64,000 nt of DNA, taken from NCBI GenBank assembly GCA_022747635.1, contig JAKTNV010000023.1, positions 3,020,848 to 3,084,847 on the forward strand, written 5' to 3'. Both the position numbers and the translations under genes were made by a program. Shown in pieces: positions 56,129 through 64,000 of the stretch. This DNA is from Hetaerina americana. Taxonomy: Eukaryota; Arthropoda; Insecta; Odonata; Calopterygidae. The notes under the pieces were generated by a model that had not been told where the DNA came from, did no database searches, and saw only the letters and a program-made list of their open reading frames with translations. Within the stretch, counting starts at the first letter, position 1. Every line of letters begins with the position of its first letter.

Positions 56129-57313
56129 GAAGACCTCCTCATACAGAAGGCGGTTCCGTTCCCCATTATAAGTGAAGTGTGCTCAGGTCTAAAAACATGC
56201 GTTGCGCAAAATTATTTTAAATTCAATGGGAGAATATATGAACAACCAAAAGGGCTGGCGATGGGGTCACCCCTATCTCCATTATTAGCCGATATCTTTA
56301 TGTGTCAGGTGGAAAGAGACATTTTTGCTCACCACAACTCCTTAGTGAATAACGTCTATCGCTGGTTCCGTTATGTCGACGACGTTTTTTGTATATGGTC
56401 AGGATCGGAGAGACAACTTGACAATTTTTTAATGTTCATTAACTCAATCAACAAATCCATTAAATTCACTTTAGAAAAGGAGAGCAATGGCTCTCTTAAT
56501 TTTCTAGACTTAGTAGTAACTAGAGTCAATCAGAAATTGGAATTTGCAATCTACAGAAAAAAATCTTACACAGATCAAGTAATCCATGCCACATCCAGGC
56601 ACCACTTTTCTCAAAAACTGTCTTCTTTTCATGCAATGATTAATAGAGTAATTAACGTGCCCATGTCTTCGCGCAATATTGCGAAAGAACTGTCTATTAT
56701 TAAACAGATAGCGCACAGCAATGGTTACACGCCCCAATTAATTGACCGTTTATACCAGTGTAAAAGAAAAAAACTAAGCACGCTGTTAATATATGGTTTC
56801 AATCATAATGTTTTTTCAGAAGCCAAGTGGCGCAGGCTTCCCTTCCTAGGACAGTTGTCTCTCTCGGTCGCTAAAGTGTTACCAAAAAAACGGATAAAGC
56901 CAGCCTTTTACAATAGACGCAACTTGCGAAACATCCTCGCAAATAACAAAGACGAAATCCCAAAATCGGAAAGGAGCGGAGTGTACAAGCTAACCTGTGA
57001 ATGCTCCGCCGTCTACGTAGGCCAGACGGGAAGGAAGTTCCGAGAACGTGTGAAGGAGCACCAGGCCTGCCTGAAGAACGGTAATGGAAAATCTCAATTT
57101 GCCAAGCATTTGATTGACCAGAACCATAAGAGTGATTTCAGCGTGGAGTTTCTCCATTTCGAAAGAAAAGGCCCCCGGTTGGACATTTTGGAAAATATGG
57201 AGATATTGGAAAGAGCAAATTCTTCCTGTAATATAGTGAACGACGTGCTATGTAACTCCCGGTCACCCCTCCTCAACCTTAAACTCCCAAACTCTTTGTC
57301 CTATCTCCACTAA
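56129..57313 (+). pseudogene. PLE-1 RT C-terminal half plus GIY-YIG nuclease, right copy
   Basis: The mirror image of the left copy, identical over all 378 comparable residues and, as far as I can check, in DNA. It is truncated at the same codon by the palindrome centre. Downstream are the same pyrimidine-rich 3' UTR, a LINE insertion at 57397, the rest of the UTR, and the hammerhead terminus. RYVDDVF (RT) and VYVGQTGRKFRERVKEH (GIY-YIG) are the key motifs. Two full-frame copies read outward from one centre, an arrangement that could also make double-stranded RNA if transcribed through. Confidence 0.9.
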
Positions 57314-57396
57314 CCCCAAGGCGGACCCCCGCCAGGCAACCCTTTCCCTACCATGCTTCCTTAACCTCCCCCCCCCTTCTCCCCCCCCCGGAGACT

Positions 57397-58381
57397 ACAT
57401 CTACATCTACATCTACATAATACCCCGCAAGCCGCCGCAAGGGCGTGTGGCGGGGGGTGTTAGGTCACCAACCGTAAAAACGAAAAATACCACATGCAAA
57501 AAACAACACGGAAAATTACACCCCAGCAGCGCACACACTCATGCAAAACTCCCTCCATCCAATACTCATGCAAACACATACACCGCCAAACAACAAAAAA
57601 CTGCACCCCAGGATACAGCACGAAAGCCATCCTAAAACACGCAAGCCACGACACAACAAGCAAGAATGTGAAACATCACTACCACATGAAAATGCACCAC
57701 AAAACACTCAACCCCCCAAAGAGACAGTAAAAGGAAGGGAATTCGACCCAACGTTGCAGGTAGCAGGAATTTCCCCCCGCGGAGTGGGACGAGGGATTGA
57801 AAGGGAAACTTAAAAACAGATGAACAGAACACGAATGAGGTCATTCGGAAAGAATGGGTTATTATAACAAACACATAAGGTTAGTGGAGGAGCATGCATT
57901 TAAGTAGAACTAATTATTTTTTAGACACTGAAGGGTGGCAAGTGGAATTTTTACTATCTATAATCCTACAGTTGCTATCCCGTATTGTCCGTGGGAAGAA
58001 GGAGTCCTTGAGTCGGCTAGTCCTGGCATCTATTTCCCGAATTTTATATGCATGATCCAAGCGACCAATGTATGTAGGAGTACGAATAATCTGCGAGACC
58101 TCGGTGCTGAAACATGCGGATCTGAATTTATTTAATAATTTCAGTCTTGCATTGAATCGTCTCTCTTCTAATGATTCCCACCCCAAATCCATGAGCATTT
58201 CGGTAACGCTTTGCGTTTTATCGTAGGAATTTTTTACAAAACGGGTTGCCCGGCGTTGAACCTTCTCAATTTCCCGAATGAGACCTTTTTCACTCGGGTC
58301 CCACACGCTGCATGCGTATTCTAAATGAGGCCTTACAAGAGCGTGGTAACAACGTTCCTTGACCTTTGAGTCACTTTTGCC
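57397..58381 (-). mobile_element. CR1-type LINE 3' fragment inserted in the right PLE-1 arm
   Basis: Flanked by GACT at 57393-57396 and 58382-58385, where the uninterrupted left arm has a single GACT: a 4-bp target duplication. Its 3' end has ACATCTA repeats and the GC-rich hairpin shared with 50998-51056. The 3' UTR (57473-57913) is different from that LINE, so it is a related but distinct family. Confidence 0.9.
57914..58381 (-). pseudogene. CR1-type LINE RT C-terminus (fragment)
   Basis: It codes for the last ~155 residues of ORF2: SKVKERCYHALVRPHLEYAC, KVQRRATRFVKNSYDK, MLMDLGWESLEERR, ending with stop at 57914. It is clearly homologous to, but diverged from, the C-terminus of the ORF2 at 51283 (ALVRPHLEYA, WDP, RRSARFVKNCYDK-like). 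Frames extending beyond 58381 are read-through into PLE-1 UTR and have no meaning. No catalytic domain remains. Confidence 0.85.
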
Positions 58382-58529
58382 GACTAACCTTGACTCCTCC
58401 TTCTCAGTAATACCCCAATCCCGCTCCTTTCCCTCCCCCACCATCTCCTCTTCCTTTCTTACATCCATACACACCCCCCCCCCACCTCCCCATTCCTTCT
58501 GTTATATAAAGAAAGATTTTGGCCTGTAT

Positions 58530-58573
58530 TTCACCTGAAGATGACGCTGAGCGTCGAAACCTAGGTCGTGAAT
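58530..58573 (+). ncRNA. Hammerhead-type ribozyme, right PLE-1 terminus
   Basis: Stem I TTCAC (58530-58534) pairs with GTGAA (58568-58572). Core CTGAAGA is at 58535-58541, with one extra T at 58542. Stem II is GACGC (58543-58547) with GCGTC (58551-58555) around TGA. GAAA is at 58556-58559. Stem III ACC (58559-58561) pairs with GGT (58564-58566). The predicted cleavage base is C58567. A very short stem III is typical of hammerheads reported in Penelope-like elements. The extra base next to stem II makes activity uncertain. Confidence 0.65.
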
Positions 58574-58614
58574 AAATATTTTATGTGGAAAAACCAAGTG
58601 TTTCCTTTGCAACA

Positions 58615-58628
58615 TTACGGGAAACTGA
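58615..58628. repeat. Right 14-bp target-site duplication of PLE-1
   Basis: TTACGGGAAACTGA, an exact match to 50818-50831. Confidence 0.85.
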
Positions 58629-60780
58629 TTCATGTACGCCGTGTCACGAAGAGGACAAGCCAGGAGACGTTTAAAACGCCGGCGAAAAAGTTTCCTGATG
58701 TTGTTTACATCGTATTATAAGGTTCGAATCAGAAGATCAAACAAAATACTGAGAATAACTAAAAGTTTTAGTTCGGAGAGGAAGGTACAAAATAATTACC
58801 TTTAACTGTTCCTCCCAAAATCAAAAAACAAAAATAAGGTTAAATAAATTTAATAAAATGGCAAGTATGCTGCTAGGATAGATAGTATATTGTTTAGAAG
58901 CAGGCTATGGGAAACTCCTGAATACTATTTAACTCTGGTAGATTTCTCAATATCTTATTCAAAAATTAAATTTCTGCCATACACATATAGTATTCCTTCT
59001 TGAAATATTCAACTGCAATATAGCTGCCCCTCATGCCATTAGATACTCTTATTCTTATCCACGCTCATCGTTATTTGGGGACAAGTTTGTCTCCTCTGCG
59101 CTGAAATAGAACTCAAAATATCTTATCCCAACATAATACTAATTATGCCCATTTTTATGTTTTTAAAAGCGCTGAAAAACATCTCTTTACCCTTACTATG
59201 CGTAAAAATTACTCGTTTGCAATTTTCAGTCTTCATGTTTTTCAAGTTAATTTCATCGATCCTTCTGAGAACACCTAACAAAAGCCTCCGAAAAGATTGT
59301 TTCATCATCCTTCGTCAGCCGCTAGGTATCGGGACAGTAACATTGTATGATCCACACACCTTTCATTTGAATACATTTCTTCCCTTTGGTAAATGATTCC
59401 TTTGCTCGTGAAATTTCTCTCGGACACTACTCTTCCCGTGTACAGGGGAAATACTCCCTTGTAGTAGCCATCCAGTTTATGTCATGACAGTTTAATATCT
59501 CCTTCTTAGATCCCTGGAGTCTCAATCCCATCAATCTTGTGGAACTATTATAATCTCATGTTGCTACGATTTACCATCACCACATATCTGCCAAATTGGT
59601 CCTATGCTGTTCTCATGTAAGATGTTATTATTATTAAGAATTACGTTGCAATGAGGCAATTTTCCTGGTGGCAACGGTCAACTGAGCAATGATCACTCTT
59701 ACAACGAACACAGATACATACACGCAGTAGAAAAATAGATAGGAGACAAAATATTCTTACATAAAATGATACTTTCACATCACATACAAACTTCCACTTC
59801 TTGTAGAAATATCTACTTCGTTAAGAAGAGGATATTGACCTCATGTTACTGCCTATTTGATCTTTAAAAGTTATAGTCTCACTACCTCACAGTCGCATGT
59901 TTAATGCCTGAATAACCTCTACACACGTCATAATTTCACCAGTATTTCCAAAAACGGTAACTGCCCTATAGAGGCGAGTTGTGGTTCTCTGTGCGTCGGT
60001 AATTGGACCATTTGCAAGAGATCAAGGAGTCTAGAGGGAAACATGGGAGGGACAGAAAACCCATACGCCGCGGGAAAAACCAACATTTTGATACACTGAT
60101 TTTTTCGACACACAGCAATTCTTGTTGTGATACTTGATCATTTTCCTAATTCTGTCTTACACTCTTCATCATTATGCCGCGCGTATGTTTTCATTCGCGT
60201 AAATATACTCAGAGAATCATTAGTAAGTATATAATGCGTGCACGATGTAATTTTATCAGACACTGGTACCTAATTATCATCAGCATATTTTTGGTGTACG
60301 TGGCCAGGCGTAGTACTGCCTTGGACATCGGCCCGGAAGGAAAACGGTCCGTTGCTCAATTCCCCGTCAAGGAATTCTAATCTTTATGCTCGGAATCCTC
60401 TTCCTTCTACCTATTCTCCAGTAACTTTGCGTTCCTCGCTGTTCTTATGGGTTACCCATCATCTTCCTATAAATTCTCGAAGTTACCTTGGAACAGTAAG
60501 CTTAAATTTTCAATTAAGGAAACCTCTGTACGCATTTCAATTTGATTTGCGCATCACAATTAACGCACTGATGACTGTCATGGTGCGAATTTAGTAAGCG
60601 AAATTCTTTCTTGATTCTGGCTCACGTCTTTCTAGTTTATATTGAGGCTGCCCTACGGTTTCCCTCATTCATGCCCGCGTGTTTCACCATTGCTCTTGAA
60701 TTTATTTCGAGGGTAAAAATTTTTGTTTGGAAGTGAAGATCATACTTCCTATCGTGCCTCTCGTCCCGCCGTGCTATTAT
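58629..60780. other. AT-rich non-coding stretch, no gene seen
   Basis: No supported gene. Short frames such as 59145-59396 lack motifs. Confidence 0.45.
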
Positions 60781-60784
60781 TCTA

Positions 60785-60850
60785 GTCTTGTGGGTAAAAC
60801 TGCCTTTGGGATGTCTTTCCCCGCAGAGGACCTCGGTTCAAATCCTTGGA
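60785..60850 (+). other. Weak tRNA-like sequence
   Basis: CTTGTGGGTAAAACTGCC and CCTCGGTTCAAATCC have box-A and box-B-like spacing, but no closing acceptor stem is seen. It may be a SINE head immediately upstream of the Jockey remnant. Confidence 0.25.
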
Positions 60851-60884
60851 CGTAAGAATTGTCTCCTTGCCTCGCCACACCGCG

Positions 60885-61690
60885 CCATCCTATCACCAAC
60901 ACTCTTCAACCTATTTATTGCCGACATCCCTTCAATCCCTGGTACCCACCTCCTCTTGCACGCTGGCGATATGGCCATCGTCGCCCGAGGAGCAAACACC
61001 GAAAAGACAGCTGACAATCACAAATTGATGTCTTCGAAGATTGGACAGACGACTGGAAATTAAAAGCAAACCCAAAAAAAGGCGAGTACATCGTCTTTTC
61101 TCGCCGCTCAAAGGCCCGAGAACGACCACCTGTCCACTGTGGCACAACTCTCATCAAAAGATCCAACAAGGCCAAATTCCTAGGGGTAATTTTTTACAAA
61201 AGGCTGACTTGGGCAACACATATGAACACCGCCACGGCAACCGCCAAAGCCGCTGCACACTCACCACATCCGTTGCTGAAACCCAGATCTCCATTATCCG
61301 TTGCAACCAAACTACCACCAGATAAGAGTATGATCCCCCCCTCCTCTCATGCGCATCCCCAACTTGGCTTCATGCTAAAACACACCTTCAGAAAATTCGA
61401 ACTACAGAAAACCATATTATGCGCAAATTTTCAGGCGTACTATGGTTCATAAGAGACGGAAAAATCAGGGAAGACCTCAAAATAAAGCTAATGCTCCAGG
61501 GTCTCATATAATTGACACACAAATTTGCCGACACACTGCCAAAAACAAACAACCCCAAATTACAAACGTATGGGACTATGGCTATAGTGTACTCAGCGTC
61601 CAGAAAAGATCGAAAATCACCCTTCACCCTGTACCCCGAACTCTAATCGTCTGTCTAAACCTGTACCACACACAAAAATTACCTGAAACC
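60885..61690 (+). pseudogene. Decayed Jockey-type LINE reverse transcriptase
   Basis: Successive frames read ILSPTLFNLFIADIPSIPGT, then LLLHAGDMAIVARG, DWTDDWKLKANPKKGEY, FSRRSKARERPPVHCGTT, KAKFLGVIFYKRLTWATHMN. This is the order of RT palm, catalytic box and thumb in Jockey-type LINEs. The catalytic YADD has become HAGD, losing one Asp. Frameshifts occur near 61030 and 61190. The N-terminal RT and endonuclease are absent. A polypeptide-like tail continues to about 61690. Confidence 0.65.
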
Positions 61691-61699
61691 AGGCAATAA

Positions 61700-62880
61700 A
61701 GAAACCAGTCGTAGATAACCGTTGAGTTAGGAACGACCTCTACCAGATTTCCAAGATGAAAGGTGGATTGTTGGTTGGTTTCTTCTTGCCTCCTAACAGG
61801 TGCTTGGAGGTTGCTATGTGAGCGATAATGGTGAATATAGTAGTCTGATGTTGATTGTTTCTCCTTTGCGGCCCTAGCGCCTCGCCCAGAGGAAAAGGCT
61901 GACGCAGACTAAGGATTCCTTCCCTCCTCCCATCCCGCGTCTCCTAACGGCTCCAGCCCTGAACAATGTCATTTTACTACGGGAAGGAAGCATGCCATGC
62001 AAGGAATGCCATCCCAATGCCCTTTATTGGGGATGCCGGGACAGGACGAGCTTGGACAAAGATGCGCTTATTGTTTTGAAATTAATACCTGGACTTAACT
62101 TGTATACTGTTTTTGGTCTGAGAATGGGCGTTTTTTTTGGCATTTAATCATATTTTGTTTATAAATTGCTTTCAATCACAATTTTAAATATTTTTACTTC
62201 ATTTGTGTACATTTGATAATATGCAATAATTTTCACTCAAACGCCTGCACTTGAGTTCAAATTCCAAAAAAGCTGTTTCCTCTCCTTCCAATCACTTCAC
62301 AAACGAAACGGATGAACCTTACTTATGAGAATGCATTTTTGTCAAATTGATCAAACGTCACGCTACCGGCTTTGGACAGCGAGAATTCTTGTATAGCCAA
62401 ATTATGGAGTAAGTCTTTTTAACATCGGAGTAAATAATTGAAGACTCTTAAGACGATGGAAGCTCCTAATTTGAATTTTTCTGTTTTAATTCTTAAATAC
62501 TTCAAAAGACTTAACTTGGAACTACAAATAAGATACCCTGAGGTTAAATTAATGTCTCTAATTTGCTATACTCATTTTACCTAATCCATTTCAATGTTCT
62601 ACTCACCCAGCCTCCTCCACCCTGTGACCATTAATAAAACTTATAGTCGTAACATTTTGTATCTATTTGCTTAAATAAGATCTGCTGTTGCTTATTAGAC
62701 AGAAATATAAACTGTATCGTTTTTACTATAACTGATGATGGTTTATGATGACTACAGCCCCCACCTACATCCCTTCGCCTTTGTGGGCACTCCTTCCTAC
62801 GCGGCCACCCACCGCTGGTGTCTACGTCGTGACATTTAGCAACATAAAAGATTTGTGTGAAAAGAATCGGTGACACTTTT
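61700..62880. other. Non-coding stretch, no gene seen
   Basis: A GC-richer patch at 61870-62050 has no frame or motif I recognise. The rest is AT-rich and featureless. Confidence 0.4.
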
Positions 62881-62889
62881 TCCCTGACG

Positions 62890-63195
62890 TGTGCGTAATG
62901 TGCTGAGGTCAGACCGTCGGCTAACTGTGCGAATGGTCGCAGATGGACTTGCAATGACAAGATGGGAGTGCACACAATTATCACTGAGAATTAAGCGATG
63001 CGGAAGATCTGCGCTGATCCCGAAGGTCTCGTTGGTCGACCAAAGCAGAGTCGAGTGTCTGCTTACGAAGACCTAATGAAACGGCATCGCGACGATTCCC
63101 AAACCCCTACACAATCCCGACTTGGCACCAGCAGACTATTTCCTATTCCCAAAAGTGAAATTCTCCCTCAAAGAATACCGCCCTAGGGACACTGA
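62890..63195 (+). pseudogene. mariner transposase remnant, core deleted
   Basis: VRNVLRSDRRLTVRMVADGL at 62888-62947 is the second helix-turn-helix of a mariner transposase. ALIPKVSLVDQSR follows. After a break, NPDLAPADYFLFPKVKFSLK near 63115-63175 is the third Asp block, then EYRPRDTEC. Everything between, including the first and second catalytic Asp residues, is absent. Inverted repeats were not found. Confidence 0.7.
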
Positions 63196-63199
63196 GTGC

Positions 63200-64000
63200 C
63201 GTCAGACACTTAGGGTTCCGTGCTTATTCTGCAGGCTTATTCCCAATGCCTCATTATTTTGAACTTCCTTTCAGGTCTTCTCTATCATGTTGAATAGTAC
63301 ACCGGAGCCTATACGATTCTCCGCGACTTCGTATCCCGTCTAAATTTACCTGTCTGTTATCTCAAGTAGCTACTATATCTGTAGTATTTCTCTGCATCAC
63401 ATTCATCTTTCTTTAATTTTGTCTGGCTCGGATAACCCTTTTCCTATCGTATCTATGATTCTGTTAACAGTGTTTCCCTTCATATTTCCTGGCATTTCCT
63501 TTGTTACGGTTTAAGCGAAAGAGGGCATGGTATAGTCTCAATCTCCCCCCGATGTAAATATTTTATTAATATTATAATTTATCATTTTTCAGACTTATTG
63601 TGGCGTTTAGGTCCAATGGGTGGAGAGCTATACTTTTGGCCAGAGTGCTTAATTCAGCGTGAGGGTTCTGAGCAACTCCATTCTGAGTGATTTTTCCGGT
63701 GCCGTTATTGAGATTAGGAACTGGGTATTGGTACTGGTATTTCCCGGGAAAACGCAGGAGGCACAGGGAAGGGAGCCGACAGGGGGAGTGGTAATGGGTG
63801 ATTCCTATTGCTCCTTCGTGGCTTTCAGCATAAAATAGCCCTGCCTCCCATCTACCATGTCCACCCACTGGTCTTCGTGTGGAATGAATAAACATCTTCC
63901 AGGAATTCCTTTCCTTCCTTCCCGGGTAAATCTAGATCTTAGGTCCTAATACATTTTGTTTTTCCCAATATTTTTTTGATTTGATATTACCATCGTGAGA
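63200..64000. other. Non-coding end of window; possible SINE-like patch at 63590-63890
   Basis: Around 63735-63775, TTTCCCGGGAAAACG followed by GGCACAGGGAAGGGA resembles the core of the SINE family at 16.5, 20.2 and 47.5 kb, but the 3' block was not found. No gene seen. Confidence 0.3.

Larger units (their letters stand above)
54737..57396. repeat. Long palindrome at the heart of PLE-1
   Basis: Positions x and 112249-x are complementary across the centre, apart from homopolymer indels. Loop GGCGAGCT lies at 56121-56128, flanked by GAGGAGGTCTTC and GAAGACCTCCTC. The left arm continues to 54737. The right arm pauses at 57396 for a LINE insertion and resumes at 58386-58501. Differences I see are in G/C runs only (10 against 9 near 54859/57389, 8 against 10 near 54757/58480). 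Confidence 0.95.
50832..58614. mobile_element. Head-to-head Penelope-like element (PLE-1) with two nested LINEs
   Basis: Between the 14-bp direct repeats lie about 46 bp of unpaired sequence (50832-50877), then two inverted arms. Without the nested LINEs each arm is about 1.5 kb: terminal segment with hammerhead (50878-50987 and 58503-58612), GC/purine-rich 3' UTR, GIY-YIG nuclease, and the C-terminal half of the RT. The arms meet at an 8-bp spacer (56121-56128). Penelope-like elements are known to form inverted, 5'-truncated double insertions. Here both halves are cut at the same codon. Confidence 0.85.

Noticed and set aside
57914..58474. A single 186-codon gene
   Set aside because: Its first ~30 codons are PLE-1 UTR sequence read through by chance. 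Only the part up to 58381 is LINE coding.
50832..58614. The palindrome as a fold-back assembly artefact
   Set aside because: The arms carry different LINE insertions at different sites, and the structure has a unique 14-bp flanking duplication. An artefact would mirror the insertions too.
1..64000. CRISPR arrays, prokaryotic operons, LTR retrotransposons or integrated virus genes
   Set aside because: No spaced repeats of CRISPR form, no operon-like gene packing, no paired long terminal repeats with gag-pol motifs, and no viral gene recognised on either strand.

Overview
The window looks like transposon-rich nuclear DNA of an arthropod, probably an insect. It is AT-rich and microsatellite-laden, has no operons, and every recognisable protein belongs to a eukaryotic mobile element: Tc1/mariner, RTE-type, CR1/Jockey-type and Penelope-like elements, plus tRNA-derived SINEs. 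I cannot name the species, and I found no host gene I would call with confidence. LAYOUT. 1-5325 is mostly featureless AT-rich DNA with one faint reverse-transcriptase (RT) fossil. 5326-9290 holds a nearly full-length but broken RTE-type LINE carrying a SINE inside its endonuclease, then a duplicated 3' flank and a second RTE 3' fragment. 9551-13120 is a decayed Penelope-like element (PLE-2) split by a 1.3-kb mariner. 13-32 kb is relict: mariner remnants, LINE fossils, SINEs, a MITE and two small GC-rich patches. 32.7-34.5 kb repeats the RTE 3' part and its flank from 7.7-8.8 kb almost exactly. A 45-bp tandem repeat and a possible host exon follow. 36.2-43.4 kb has two internally deleted mariners around a third RTE copy, which is itself interrupted by a CR1-type LINE 3' fragment. 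46.2-47.0 kb is a CpG-island-like block. 47.4-48.5 kb has a SINE and an imperfect palindrome. 58.6-64 kb contains a decayed Jockey-type LINE and a mariner remnant. CENTREPIECE. Positions 50818-58628 form one nested structure. A Penelope-like element (PLE-1) sits between 14-bp direct repeats and consists of two head-to-head copies of the same 5'-truncated RT plus GIY-YIG module around an 8-bp spacer. Its arms look identical except for homopolymer lengths. A sequence fitting a type I hammerhead ribozyme lies at each outer end. A CR1-type LINE with an intact endonuclease-RT reading frame is inserted in the left arm, and a 3' fragment of a related LINE is inserted at a different site in the right arm. 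HOW THEY WORK TOGETHER. LINEs and PLEs copy themselves by target-primed reverse transcription, SINEs borrow LINE proteins, and mariners cut and paste with a DDD transposase. Only the CR1-type ORF2 at 51283-54372 looks intact as a reading frame; all other element genes seen here are broken.
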